Shown in pieces: positions 7,433-16,016 of a DNA stretch of 64,000 nt. The notes below the pieces were generated by a model. The model was not told the origin of the DNA. It saw only the letters and a list, made by a program, of their open reading frames with translations, and made no database searches. Position 1 is the stretch's first letter, and each line of letters begins with the position of its first letter. Position numbers and translations under genes: made by a program. The DNA is from CAJXZP01 sp963974475 (lineage in GTDB: Bacteria > Bacteroidota > Bacteroidia > Flavobacteriales_G > Salibacteraceae): contig CAXBCR010000004.1 in NCBI GenBank assembly GCA_963974475.1, positions 1 through 64,000 of the forward strand, read 5' to 3'.

Positions 7433-8344
7433 ATGCAACATTTTAAATCATTGTCATCGTTTTTAGATTATATAGGGCTGCCTCGACCTGAGCATCCTAT
7501 GTTGAGCGTGTTCAATTCAAAAGGCGATGGAAATCTACCTTGTCCAAGAGAAAGTTCACCACCCATAACCAATGATTGTTATACCATTAGTTTTAAAAAA
7601 TTTGTACAAGGAAATTTAAACTACGGACGAACAAAATATGATTTCACTAATGGAGCTTTAATTTTCATTTCACCAAGACAAGTTTTGCAATGGGATAGCA
7701 GCGTAGTTTTTGAACAAAAAGGATTTTCAATAAACTTTCACGAAGATTTTTTAAAAGGAACCGAATTAGCTCATCAAATAAAAAAATACGGTTTCTTTTC
7801 ATACTCAACCAATGAAGCCTTGCATCTTTCACCAAAAGAAGAAAAGCAATTAGAATTGATAGTAGAAAATATCGAATTAGAGTATCAAAACAATCAAGAT
7901 GAGTTTAGTAAAGAAATTATTATTTCTCAATTAGACACCTTTTTAAAGTATGCCAATCGCTTTTATGAAAGACAGTTTTTACATCGAAAAGAAATATCTA
8001 ACGATTTATTAACGCAATTCAATCAGCATTTAACCGAATATTTTGAGTCTGGACAATTGCAAGAAAATGGTATTCCAAGTATAGAACAAATCGCAGATAA
8101 GATGTCTGTTTCTCAACGTTACTTAAGTGATACACTTAAAAAAGAAACGGGTAAGTCCACTACCGAACATTTACAATTGCATTTAATAGGTGAAGCAAAA
8201 AATATATTATTACAACCCAATAAGAGTGTTTCAGAAGTGGCTTATGAATTAGGGTTCGAATATCCACCCTATTTTTCAAGATTGTTCAAAAAGAAAGAGG
8301 GTATGAGTCCAACCGAGTACAGAGTGAAATTTAAATTGAATTGA
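7433..8344 (+). CDS. AraC-family transcriptional regulator
   Basis: The C-terminal 100 residues form the double helix-turn-helix of AraC/XylS proteins (IEQIADKMSVSQRYLSDTLK, then SVSEVAYELGFEYPPYFSRL and the terminal KKKEGMSPTEYR). The N-terminal 190 residues should be the cupin-like sensing domain and contain NYGRTKYDFTNGALIFISP, typical of Bacteroidota AraC proteins. It starts 9 bp after the reductase stop, so the two genes are probably co-transcribed and the regulator likely controls this unit. Ligand unknown. Confidence 0.9.
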   Translation: MQHFKSLSSFLDYIGLPRPEHPMLSVFNSKGDGNLPCPRESSPPITNDCYTISFKKFVQGNLNYGRTKYDFTNGALIFISPRQVLQWDSSVVFEQKGFSINFHEDFLKGTELAHQIKKYGFFSYSTNEALHLSPKEEKQLELIVENIELEYQNNQDEFSKEIIISQLDTFLKYANRFYERQFLHRKEISNDLLTQFNQHLTEYFESGQLQENGIPSIEQIADKMSVSQRYLSDTLKKETGKSTTEHLQLHLIGEAKNILLQPNKSVSEVAYELGFEYPPYFSRLFKKKEGMSPTEYRVKFKLN

Positions 8345-8431
8345 GCATAAGCTTTATTGTATCTGTACAGAACTATTGATGCGAAATCAATGAGACCAAT
8401 GAAAACGAATATTAAACACATTAATTAAACT

Positions 8432-8935
8432 ATGGATCTATTAAAATTAGCTACAGAATGGGCGAAAGCGGAAGTTTTCTCCACACGATTCTTTATCCTT
8501 TTTGCCATATTATTTTTAATCGGAAGCATTGGATTTTGGCAGTTGGCAAAAACGGATTTAGCAAAGGCTTATATCATCCCTACTTTAGTAGCGGGCTTAT
8601 TACTGATGACTATAGGTCTTGGTTTATTTTACACCAACAAATCAAGAATTAACCAATTTGAAAAAGCGTTTACTGCGGATGCGTCAGCCTTTTATCAGTC
8701 TGAAATGGAACGGACAGAGAGTACGTTAAAGGAATACACGGTTGTATTTAAGGTAATTCCTATTCTAATTATCGTAGCCTCTTTACTTATATTATTCATT
8801 AATACACCCATTTGGAGAGCAATTAGCATTACCACAATTGCTATGCTAATAGTTATCTTATTAGTAGACGGAACCGCTTACGCTAGAATTCAGGCATACC
8901 ACAAAGATTTGAAAATGATTGAAATAAAAAATTAA
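8432..8935 (+). CDS. Conserved four-helix membrane protein of unknown function
   Basis: The 167 residues contain four hydrophobic segments (about 22-40, 48-66, 106-123 and 130-146) separated by a charged central loop (about 70-100) with EKAFTADASAFYQSEMERTE. No catalytic motif or export signal is visible. The gene follows the SDR/AraC pair by 87 bp in the same direction and may belong to the same unit. I recall similar proteins in Bacteroidota next to AraC regulators, but no function. Confidence 0.7.
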   Translation: MDLLKLATEWAKAEVFSTRFFILFAILFLIGSIGFWQLAKTDLAKAYIIPTLVAGLLLMTIGLGLFYTNKSRINQFEKAFTADASAFYQSEMERTESTLKEYTVVFKVIPILIIVASLLILFINTPIWRAISITTIAMLIVILLVDGTAYARIQAYHKDLKMIEIKN

Positions 8936-8956
8936 ATACACCCAATAATGATACTC

Positions 8957-8966
8957 GTTGCCCAAC
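8957..8966. repeat. GTTGNNCAAC site at the right edge of the accessory block
   Basis: GTTGCCCAAC is the exact reverse complement of GTTGGGCAAC at 4693-4702. The overlapping ACTCGTT (8953-8959) is also the reverse complement of AACGAGT at 6409-6415, upstream of the SDR gene. Confidence 0.35.
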
Positions 8967-9201
8967 CACAATGGTAACGCGGTAGCGTGTATTATAGCTA
9001 TGTATAAGAATGAGATTAAAAAAATACCATTAATTTTATTCGTTTCTATGCCTTCGAAAATTCCCTAATTTCGAATCCGAATTAAAACACATGTGTTAAG
9101 TTTGTTTGCATTGCAGTTTGGCAAAGTGCCTAAGCATAATAAACCTTTAGCGCTAGCCGAATTAAAATAGATGGTGGGTGTATAATAATAAACGCGGATA
9201 A

Positions 9202-9918
9202 ATGAACGAAAATTCAGAGGAACTAGATAACTATTTAGACAATCATTACATACACAGAAGTAATTGGTTGAGGGCAGCAGTTCTTGGTGCAAATGATGGA
9301 ATTTTATCCACTGCCAGTATTGCCATTGGTGTGGCAGCGGCAAGTGATTTAAGAGAACCCGTTGTTTTAGCAACCCTAGCTGGATTGGTGGCTGGAGCGT
9401 TATCCATGGCAGCTGGAGAATATGTTTCTGTAAGTTCACAGACAGATGTGGAGAAAGCGGATATTGAAAGAGAAAGAATTGAATTAGAGGAAATGCCAGA
9501 AATTGAACTTCAACGTTTGGCTAAAATTTATGAAGATAGGGGCCTGAAAAAAGAAACTGCTTTAACGGTCGCAAAAGAATTAACGGAACACGATGTGTTA
9601 GGAGCTCATATTAGAGATGAGTTAGGAATAAATGAAATAAGTCAAGCTAAACCAATTCAAGCTGCTTTTGCTTCAGGTGCAGCATTCACGGTTGGGGGAT
9701 TACTTCCTTTTTTAGTCACCTTATTTCTTCCTCTTCGTAGTATGGAGTATTCTCTGTATGGATTTGCTATATTTTTCTTAATCTTTTTAGGCGCATTAGC
9801 AGCTAAAACTGGAGGTTCAAGTGTTAGTAAAGCAATTTTAAGAATTACTTTTTGGGGAACCATTGCAATGGGCCTAACCGCTTTAGTAGGATATTTGTTT
9901 AATGTGAATATTGGATAA
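9202..9918 (+). CDS. VIT1/CCC1-family iron or manganese transporter
   Basis: Membrane transporter related to plant VIT1 and yeast CCC1, which move Fe2+ or Mn2+. The family start is clear: an N-terminal HxxxxxWLRAAVLGANDGILS segment, a following helix with GLVAGALSMAAGEYVSVSSQ, a cytoplasmic acidic three-helix metal-binding section (about 80-150, with repeated E and ExxE patterns such as ERIELEEMPEIELQRL), and three C-terminal helices. The 238 residues are typical of the bacterial VIT family. A single gene, not obviously in an operon; the tRNA terminator hairpin beyond it may stop its transcript. No ferritin domain is fused. Confidence 0.92.
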   Translation: MNENSEELDNYLDNHYIHRSNWLRAAVLGANDGILSTASIAIGVAAASDLREPVVLATLAGLVAGALSMAAGEYVSVSSQTDVEKADIERERIELEEMPEIELQRLAKIYEDRGLKKETALTVAKELTEHDVLGAHIRDELGINEISQAKPIQAAFASGAAFTVGGLLPFLVTLFLPLRSMEYSLYGFAIFFLIFLGALAAKTGGSSVSKAILRITFWGTIAMGLTALVGYLFNVNIG

Positions 9919-9990
9919 TCATATTTCAATAGCCAAATTTCCACCCAATTTTACCCAAAATAAAAATCCAAATTCATCAAAAACAGGGGT

Positions 9991-10022
9991 AAAAAAAAAG
10001 AGTCAACTTTCGTTGACTCTCT
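9991..10022 (-). terminator. Terminator of tRNA-Asn
   Basis: The hairpin AGAGTCAAC-TTTC-GTTGACTCT lies just beyond the tRNA 3' end and, on the minus strand, is followed by nine T residues. It may also serve the VIT gene on the plus strand, though with a shorter T tract. Confidence 0.85.
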
Positions 10023-10026
10023 TTTG

Positions 10027-10100
10027 CTCCTCCACCTGGACTCGAACCAGGGACACCCTGATTAACAGTCAGGTGCTCTAACCAACTGAGCTATGGAGGA
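10027..10100 (-). tRNA. tRNA-Asn (anticodon GTT)
   Basis: The minus strand folds as a complete cloverleaf: acceptor TCCTCCA/TGGAGGA, D-arm AGCTCAGTTGGTTAGAGC, anticodon stem CCTGA/TCAGG around CTGTTAA with anticodon GTT, and T-arm CCTGGTTCGAGTCCAGG. The discriminator base is G. The CCA end is not encoded. Confidence 0.97.
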
Positions 10101-10169
10101 ATGCTCATAATTTGAGGTGTGACACTCAAATCGGGGTGCAATATTATGTTTCTTTTCAATTATATGCAA

Positions 10170-10177
10170 TACATTTG
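10170..10177 (+). promoter_or_regulatory. Probable -7 box of the PfkB kinase gene
   Basis: TACATTTG fits TAnnTTTG exactly and ends 26 bp before the ATG at 10204. It overlaps an in-frame GTG at 10177, which argues against that upstream start. Confidence 0.6.
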
Positions 10178-10203
10178 TGAAAATAATTTTAATCATTTTT
10201 TTT

Positions 10204-11124
10204 ATGAGTTTATTAGTAGTTGGTTCTGTTGCATTTGACCAAATTGAGACCCCTTTCGGGAAAAGCGAAAAAATAGTGGGAGGTGCGGGTACGTATATAA
10301 GTATCACCTCTTCATACTTCACTAACGACCTCGGTATTGTATCGGTTGTTGGCGATGATTTCCCACAGGAATACATTAATCTATTTCACCAAAAAAACGT
10401 GAATACAGATGGTCTTCAAATCAAGGAAGGTGAAAAATCTTTCTTTTGGGCGGGGAAATACCATAACGACATGAATTCTCGTGATACTTTGGTTACCGAA
10501 TTAAATGTTTTAGGAACATTTAAACCCGTTGTTCCAGCATCTTTTAAAAATGCGGATATCTTGATGTTAGGAAACCTTTCGCCCGATGTTCAATTAAGCG
10601 TAATCAACCAAATGCCAAAACGTCCAAAATTGGTTGTTTTGGATACCATGAATTTTTGGATGGATATCGCTAAAGATGATTTAGATAAAGTAATTGCAGA
10701 AATTGATGTGTTAACCATCAATGATGAGGAAGCGCGTCAATTATCGGGAGAGTACTCTTTAGTAAAAGCCGCTCAAAAAATCCTTAAAATGGGGCCTAGC
10801 ACCCTTATTATCAAAAAAGGGGAACACGGTGCTTTATTATTTAACGAACATGAAACGTTTTTTGCACCCGCTTTACCTTTAGAAGAGGTATTTGATCCTA
10901 CAGGAGCTGGCGACACTTTTGCAGGTGGCTTTGTAGGTTATTTGGCTAAAACTGGCGATGTATCGTTTGCGAATATGAAGAGAGCTATTATTTACGGTTC
11001 GGCTATGGCTTCATTCTGTGTAGAAAAATTTGGCTCGGTTCGTATCGAGAATCTTTCCGAAACTGAAATTAATAATCGCGTTCAAAAATTTGTGGACTTG
11101 GTTCAATTTGATATTTCGTTGTAA
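10204..11124 (+). CDS. PfkB-family sugar/nucleoside kinase
   Basis: ATP-dependent kinase of the ribokinase/PfkB family. The N-terminal strand MSLLVVGSVAFDQIETPFG and the glycine pair in GGAGTYIS belong to the sugar-binding part, and the C-terminal signature DPTGAGDTFAGGF carries the catalytic Asp and anion hole. The 306 residues are normal for the family. I chose ATG 10204 over GTG 10177 because the family begins at this strand and the earlier codon overlaps the promoter box. The substrate is not clear from sequence. Convergent with the rpiB operon, sharing a terminator, so it may act in pentose metabolism, but that is only neighbourhood inference. Confidence 0.9.
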   Translation: MSLLVVGSVAFDQIETPFGKSEKIVGGAGTYISITSSYFTNDLGIVSVVGDDFPQEYINLFHQKNVNTDGLQIKEGEKSFFWAGKYHNDMNSRDTLVTELNVLGTFKPVVPASFKNADILMLGNLSPDVQLSVINQMPKRPKLVVLDTMNFWMDIAKDDLDKVIAEIDVLTINDEEARQLSGEYSLVKAAQKILKMGPSTLIIKKGEHGALLFNEHETFFAPALPLEEVFDPTGAGDTFAGGFVGYLAKTGDVSFANMKRAIIYGSAMASFCVEKFGSVRIENLSETEINNRVQKFVDLVQFDISL

Positions 11125-11144
11125 ACGAAGTTAAAAGACAAAAA

Positions 11145-11180
11145 AAAAGCCAATGGTATATTGTTATACCATTGGCTTTT
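11145..11180. terminator. Bidirectional terminator between kinase and rpiB operon
   Basis: AAAAGCCAATGGTATA and TATACCATTGGCTTTT form a perfect 16-bp stem with a 4-nt loop, with A and T runs on both sides, between convergent genes. Confidence 0.9.
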
Positions 11181-11202
11181 TGCTTTAAAAGCATTTCTTT
11201 TC

Positions 11203-11697
11203 CTACTCTAATATACTTAAATCTAAATCTTTATAAATAGCTTTTACATCCGATTCACTAACCTTACCGGTCAAATTTATGGTGAGTACAAATCGGTTAT
11301 TCCACGCCAATATTAACGTGGTGGTTTTAGCACTTTTATCGCCCATTATATACCCCTTTTTACCATCCAATAAAAAGGTTTTTGCAAACGAATTTTCGTC
11401 CGAATAATTTAAATCTTTATTTAAGTCTACCGCCATAGCATCTACCATATCATTTGCATTCACGTAATCAATGATAGAGATTTTAATATCCAGTTTTCCC
11501 TTCACATACTCTGCTACCGCATTCGAAAATGCAGTGCCTTCTATGTTAATGGTTAACCCTTCTATATCACCTGTAAGTTTAGCTCCAAATACCGTATTAG
11601 GAAACACCTTTTGTAAGGTAGCATGCGGTGTGGGTGTTTGACAATAAACCGAAAAGCTTATCAGTAAAACACTGATAATTAGGAAAAATTTTCTCAT
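11203..11697 (-). CDS. Small secreted protein of unknown function
   Basis: A signal peptide covers about residues 1-19 (MRKFFLIISVLLISFSVYC), with a cleavage site before QTPTP. The mature part of about 145 residues is a mixed alpha/beta sequence with no cysteine and no recognisable motif; phrases include YVNANDMVDAMAVDLNKDLN and LILAWNNRFVLTINLTGK, which suggest a compact beta-sheet domain. It starts 9 bp after the rpiB stop and is almost certainly co-transcribed with it. The Cys at the end of the signal is not in a lipobox. Function unknown. Confidence 0.75.
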   Translation of the reverse strand: MRKFFLIISVLLISFSVYCQTPTPHATLQKVFPNTVFGAKLTGDIEGLTINIEGTAFSNAVAEYVKGKLDIKISIIDYVNANDMVDAMAVDLNKDLNYSDENSFAKTFLLDGKKGYIMGDKSAKTTTLILAWNNRFVLTINLTGKVSESDVKAIYKDLDLSILE

Positions 11698-11706
11698 TTA
11701 TTCGAA

Positions 11707-12153
11707 TTATTTACAAGCAATTTTATTCACACGGTTTTGATGTCTTCCCCCTTCAAATTCATTGGATAAAAAAGCATCCACACATTGCATATTTACTGCA
11801 GCATCCACATACCGAGCAGATAAAGCCAATACATTAGCATCATTATGCAATCTAGCCATTTTAGCCAATTCTGGATTCCAACATAAAGCAGAACGAATAC
11901 CTTGGTGTTTGTTTACGGTGATATTAACACCATTTCCACTTCCACAAATCACAATGCCTAACGGAAATTCTCCGTTTTCAATAGCCGTAGCCAATGGATG
12001 CACATAATCAGGATAATCAACAGAATCTGGACCGTTTGTACCAAAATCTTTTACTTCGTATCCTTTTGCTTCTAATACGATTTTTACCGCATCTTTCAAT
12101 TCGTAACCCGCATGGTCACAACCTATTGCAATCATTTTTTTATCACTTCCCAT
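11707..12153 (-). CDS. rpiB: Ribose-5-phosphate isomerase B
   Basis: Interconverts ribose 5-phosphate and ribulose 5-phosphate in the pentose phosphate pathway. Family signatures are clear: GCDHAGYELK at the N-terminus, PDYVHPLA, and the active-site loop ICGSGNGVNI with the catalytic Cys, followed by KHQGIRSALCWNPELAKMARLHNDANVLAL. The C-terminal FEGGRHQNRVNKI matches the phosphate-binding end. The 148-residue length is standard. It is the first gene of a two-gene unit with the small secreted protein. A -7 box ends 5 bases before the ATG, so its mRNA may be leaderless. Confidence 0.96.
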   Translation of the reverse strand: MGSDKKMIAIGCDHAGYELKDAVKIVLEAKGYEVKDFGTNGPDSVDYPDYVHPLATAIENGEFPLGIVICGSGNGVNITVNKHQGIRSALCWNPELAKMARLHNDANVLALSARYVDAAVNMQCVDAFLSNEFEGGRHQNRVNKIACK

Positions 12154-12158
12154 AAGAC

Positions 12159-12166
12159 CAAAAATA
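12159..12166 (-). promoter_or_regulatory. -7 box of rpiB
   Basis: TATTTTTG on the minus strand, ending 5 bp before the rpiB ATG at 12153. Transcription would begin at or very near the start codon. Confidence 0.6.
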
Positions 12167-12290
12167 CAGATTTATATAGCGCTACCACAATTCCTGCAAA
12201 TAATTTATACGGAATTATTAACCTCCTATAAACCTAGTTTTAATGGTAAATAAGATGGAATATACGAGTAACTAATCCGAACGCATTTCG

Positions 12291-12298
12291 TAAATTTG
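12291..12298 (+). promoter_or_regulatory. Possible -7 box of the DUF2130 gene
   Basis: TAAATTTG fits TAnnTTTG. It would leave a 5' leader of about 140 nt before the ATG at 12445; no other match is nearer. Confidence 0.4.
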
Positions 12299-12444
12299 AA
12301 AGATATAAAAGTGCCAATCAAACGATATAAATTACACAGTCAATGGTTGGGTTTTAGTCCATTTTAAAAGACTTTTTAATCTATTAAACAAACCATTTTA
12401 ATAAGTTAAAAAAATGACAAAACGACTGTTAAAAATGAAATAAC

Positions 12445-13713
12445 ATGAAAAATGAAACTCAAATAAAATGCCCTAATTGTGGTTCAACCATCGATGTTCA
12501 AGATATTTTATCACACCAACTAGAAGAGGAAATAAAGCATAAATATCAAGCCGCTTTAGCCATTGAAAAAAAGAAAAACGAAAGTGCTCAAGCAGTATTA
12601 GCAAAAGAAAAATTGGCGTTTGAGCAAAAAAAGAAACAGGAAAATGAATTATTTCAAAATAGACTGGAAACTCAAGTAAAAATTGAGAAAAAGGCAATCG
12701 AAGAAAAACTTAAATCCAAGTTAATAGAAGAGCAATCCGAACAATTTGAAGCTTTACAAAAAGAGTTAAACGAAAAATCCGAACAAGTCAAGGAATTGAA
12801 TCGTTCGAAAGCGGAAATAGAAAAACTAAAAAGAGAAAAAAGCGAATTAAAAGAAGCCGCAGAAGCAGAGGCACAGAAAAAACTCAATGAAACCCTTTCT
12901 ACTGAAAAAGAAAAAATAAGAAAAGCGGAAGAAGAACGAAATGAACTTCGTTTTAAAGAAATGCAAAAAAAACTGGATGATCAAATCAGTTTGACTAATG
13001 ACATGAAACGCAAACAAGAGCAAGGCTCCATGCAGATGCAGGGTGAAGTGCAAGAATTAGCTATGGAAGAATGGTTAGCCAATCAGTTTCCGTTAGACAC
13101 CATTGAAGAAATAAAAAAAGGTGCCCGTGGCGGTGATTGCCTCCAATTTGTGCACACCCGTTCTTCTCAAAATTGCGGGGTAATATATTACGAAAGTAAA
13201 CGTACCAAAGATTTTCAACCTAGTTGGATTGAAAAATTCAAGGCCGACATCCGAGATAAAGGAGCTAATATTGGCGTTTTAGTAACTGAAGTAATGCCAT
13301 CGGATATGGACCGAATGGGGTTAAAAGAGGGTATATGGATTTGTAATTATGAAGAATTTAAGGGATTGTGCGCGGTTTTACGTGAATCTATTGTGCAACT
13401 CAGTACCGCCATTAGTTCGCAAGAAAATAAAGGCGACAAAATGGAAATGCTTTACTCCTTCCTAACCGGAAATACCTTTAGAATGCAAGTAGAGGCTATT
13501 GTAGAAGGTTTTACTCAAATGAAATCGGATTTAGAAAGCGAAAAACGTTCTATGCAACGTATTTGGAAACAACGTGATAAACAAATTGAAAAAGTGATTA
13601 CCAATACCATAGATATGTATGGTTCCATTAAAGGGATAGCCGGAAATGCTGTACAATCCGTAAAAGCATTGGAGCTTCCTGGCGCAGATACGGATGAGCT
13701 AGAAGAATTTTAA
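12445..13713 (+). CDS. DUF2130 coiled-coil protein
   Basis: The N-terminus has a CPNCGSTIDV knuckle (one CxxC, possibly half a zinc ribbon). Residues about 25-210 are a long charged coiled coil rich in E and K. The C-terminal half is the DUF2130 domain, with GEVQELAMEEWLANQFP, then GGDCLQFVH and GVIYYESKRTKDFQPSWIEKF; the order D, then ExK, resembles a PD-(D/E)xK nuclease core, and I recall the family being linked to that fold, but the activity is unproven. 422 residues is normal. It is a single-gene unit between two long spacers. Confidence 0.88.
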   Translation: MKNETQIKCPNCGSTIDVQDILSHQLEEEIKHKYQAALAIEKKKNESAQAVLAKEKLAFEQKKKQENELFQNRLETQVKIEKKAIEEKLKSKLIEEQSEQFEALQKELNEKSEQVKELNRSKAEIEKLKREKSELKEAAEAEAQKKLNETLSTEKEKIRKAEEERNELRFKEMQKKLDDQISLTNDMKRKQEQGSMQMQGEVQELAMEEWLANQFPLDTIEEIKKGARGGDCLQFVHTRSSQNCGVIYYESKRTKDFQPSWIEKFKADIRDKGANIGVLVTEVMPSDMDRMGLKEGIWICNYEEFKGLCAVLRESIVQLSTAISSQENKGDKMEMLYSFLTGNTFRMQVEAIVEGFTQMKSDLESEKRSMQRIWKQRDKQIEKVITNTIDMYGSIKGIAGNAVQSVKALELPGADTDELEEF

Positions 13714-14297
13714 TCCGTATTCACCCATTTTTATTCATACCTGTCTACTCCTTATATATAGGGTATAATTTCATTCCGTACATATTGAGAATATATTGGT
13801 GTATAAAACCATTCAAAACTCACCAATAACTTTTATCAAAATGAATAAAATCCACCTAAAAATATACGCATTTTTGTGGGGTAATTATACGTGAATTTAG
13901 GCATTATTTTAATGGTTAATAAAACCTTAGTAAGGTGTTAATAACGCGGGTAAAGATTGGATAAAATTAATTAGGTTTTCTGCTCAAAAATATCAATTCG
14001 ATATTTAAATGATCTGACCTAATTTATTAAACATTTTCTTTCGCTTACTTTTCAACCATAATTAAGGATGTATTGAACAGTAAATTTAGAAAAGTTATCC
14101 TGTAAATAAGAAAATAAACATATTGTTAACAACGTTAAATTTTACTCATTTCCAACGCATTTAATCGTAAATTCGTGTTCATAACTACGTAAATAGTTTG
14201 GATAAGTATTTATAAAAAGTTTTAGTAAGAAAATCTATACACAATGCTAACAGCATAGTAGTAATAGTAGTTTGTTTTAAGAATTTTTAAAAAAAAG
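13714..14297. other. Intergenic region of 584 bp without a gene
   Basis: Very AT-rich, with stops in all frames. It holds a small inverted repeat, AAATATCAATTCGATATTT near 13987, and a degenerate promoter-like TAAATTCG near 14170 that could serve the MORN gene. No tRNA or strong terminator was seen. Confidence 0.6.
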
Positions 14298-15839
14298 ATG
14301 TATAAATATATAGTACTGTTCATAACGTTTCTTTTGATTGGAAATTTGAGTTTCGCCCAGTCGGAAATTGACCCAAATGGATATAATGTTTTTTACTATC
14401 CAAATGGAGAAAAATCTTCGGAAGGAAATTTCGAAAATGGAAAACCAGAAGGATATTGGAAGAATTATTTTGAAACAGGTGTTTTGAAATCGGAAGGAAA
14501 TCGAAAAGACCATGAATTGGATAGTACCTGGATTTTTTATTACCCGAATGGGTTATTAAAAGAAAAGGTGAATTATAAACATTCACGTAAAAATGGGGAA
14601 ACCTATTTGTATTCAGAAGAAGGTTTTTTATTAGAAAAAAGAAACCTCATCAACGACACCATTCAAGGCATGTCATACCATTATTTTTCAGATTTAACTC
14701 GGGTGGAATATGAAAAACCGTATGAAGGTGGAATGCTGAATGGTAGAGGATATCAATACGCCAGAGATGGGAGAATTATTGGAATTATTTCATACGAGAA
14801 AGGCGTTTTCAAAAGTGTGCAAGCCATAAATTCTTACAATTCAAAAAATCAGAAAGCAGGTTTATGGATTACCTATTATGAAGATATTATAGATAAGAAA
14901 GCTAAGTTACTAGAAGGTAGATATAAAAATGGGTTAAAGAACGGCTATTTTAGAGAATACGATAAAAAAGGAGTTCAGCTTTCTACTACCAAATATGTGA
15001 ATGGACAGGTAGTTGAAAATGCGGAAGAACTCATGAGCGTAGATTTGGTAAGAGAATTTTACCCGGATGCTAGTGTGAAATGGGAAAAAACATATTTAGG
15101 ATCAAAACCACATGGCATGTGGAAAGAGTATGACACAGCTGGGGTAGTAATAGCTACAATTGTTTACAATTTGGGTATCAAACTGGGAGAAGGAGTTATG
15201 GATGGTCAAGGAATAAAACAAGGCCATTGGAAAGAATACTACAAAGAGGGTGTGTTAAGAGCGGAAGGTGATTATCAAGATGGTGCTCGTATAGGTTCCT
15301 GGAAATTTTTTCATATAAATGGCAAATTAGAGCAACAAGGAAAATATAGAAAAGGCGGTAAACCAAATGGACTTTGGGTATGGTATTACGAAAATAGTAG
15401 CGTTCGCAGAGAGGAGAACTATATCAACGGAAAGGAAGATGGAGAGTTTATTGAATATGCAGAAGATGGAGAAATCATTGAGCAAGGAGAATATGTGGAA
15501 GGGTTAAAAGAAGGAAAATGGGTGGTAAACACCGGAGATTATATTGAAACGGGTGAATATGTAGAAGGAATGATGCATGGTATATGGGAAGGAACTTTTA
15601 AAAGTACTGGTAAAACCGCTTTTAAGGGAGAGTACTTAGAAGATGAGCCTAATAATCGCCATACATATTATTATCCTACTGGAAAAAAAATGTTGGAGGG
15701 TAAATATCAGTTGGGATTAAAAGTAGGCGATTGGAAACGTTATGATGAAACGGGCGTGTTGCGATTAACCATTCAATATAAAAATGGGGTTGCGCAAAAA
15801 CTAAGCGGGAAAAAGATACTTGGTAACCCGGATGAATAG
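14298..15839 (+). CDS. Secreted MORN-repeat (YwqK-like) protein
   Basis: After a signal peptide (about 1-20, ending SFAQ) the whole 513-residue protein is built of repeats of about 22-24 residues of the form YxxGxxKxEGxYxxGxxxGxWxxY, the MORN_2 pattern (for example FYYPNGEKSSEGNFENGKPE and YYKEGVLRAEGDYQDGARIG). I count roughly 15 to 18 units, with irregular ones in the second quarter. Such proteins are often annotated as 'toxin-antitoxin system YwqK family antitoxin', but that name rests on one distant homologue and should not be read as a function here. In Bacteroidota they are usually envelope or periplasmic proteins. No toxin is adjacent. Confidence 0.88.
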   Translation: MYKYIVLFITFLLIGNLSFAQSEIDPNGYNVFYYPNGEKSSEGNFENGKPEGYWKNYFETGVLKSEGNRKDHELDSTWIFYYPNGLLKEKVNYKHSRKNGETYLYSEEGFLLEKRNLINDTIQGMSYHYFSDLTRVEYEKPYEGGMLNGRGYQYARDGRIIGIISYEKGVFKSVQAINSYNSKNQKAGLWITYYEDIIDKKAKLLEGRYKNGLKNGYFREYDKKGVQLSTTKYVNGQVVENAEELMSVDLVREFYPDASVKWEKTYLGSKPHGMWKEYDTAGVVIATIVYNLGIKLGEGVMDGQGIKQGHWKEYYKEGVLRAEGDYQDGARIGSWKFFHINGKLEQQGKYRKGGKPNGLWVWYYENSSVRREENYINGKEDGEFIEYAEDGEIIEQGEYVEGLKEGKWVVNTGDYIETGEYVEGMMHGIWEGTFKSTGKTAFKGEYLEDEPNNRHTYYYPTGKKMLEGKYQLGLKVGDWKRYDETGVLRLTIQYKNGVAQKLSGKKILGNPDE

Positions 15840-15946
15840 TTTATAATCAAATTATTACGTTATTATTACCATAATAAAATTAACCTATTTAAGAATATTT
15901 AGCTAACCATATTTTTTTAGGTTTCCTACTTTTAGGTAAAACCACC

Positions 15947-15960
15947 CTGACTATAGTCAG
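15947..15960. promoter_or_regulatory. Perfect 14-bp palindrome upstream of a small membrane protein gene
   Basis: CTGACTATAGTCAG reads the same on both strands, and a partial echo, TGACTGTCAG, follows at about 15975-15984. It lies about 60-110 bp upstream of the small ORF and could be an operator. Confidence 0.35.
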
Positions 15961-16016
15961 TACATTGTGGTGATGACTGTCAGTTACAAAACAAATTAGA
16001 TGCCTTTTATTTGTAA

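Noticed and set aside
9065..9439. 124-residue minus-strand ORF over the start of the VIT gene
   Set aside because: Antisense shadow of a clear transporter gene; composition is not protein-like.
10177..10203. GTG start of the PfkB kinase at 10177
   Set aside because: The codon overlaps the TACATTTG promoter box, and the family N-terminus begins at 10204.
14298..15839. MORN-repeat protein as antitoxin of a toxin-antitoxin pair
   Set aside because: The label comes from YwqK naming only. The protein is secreted and there is no adjacent toxin.
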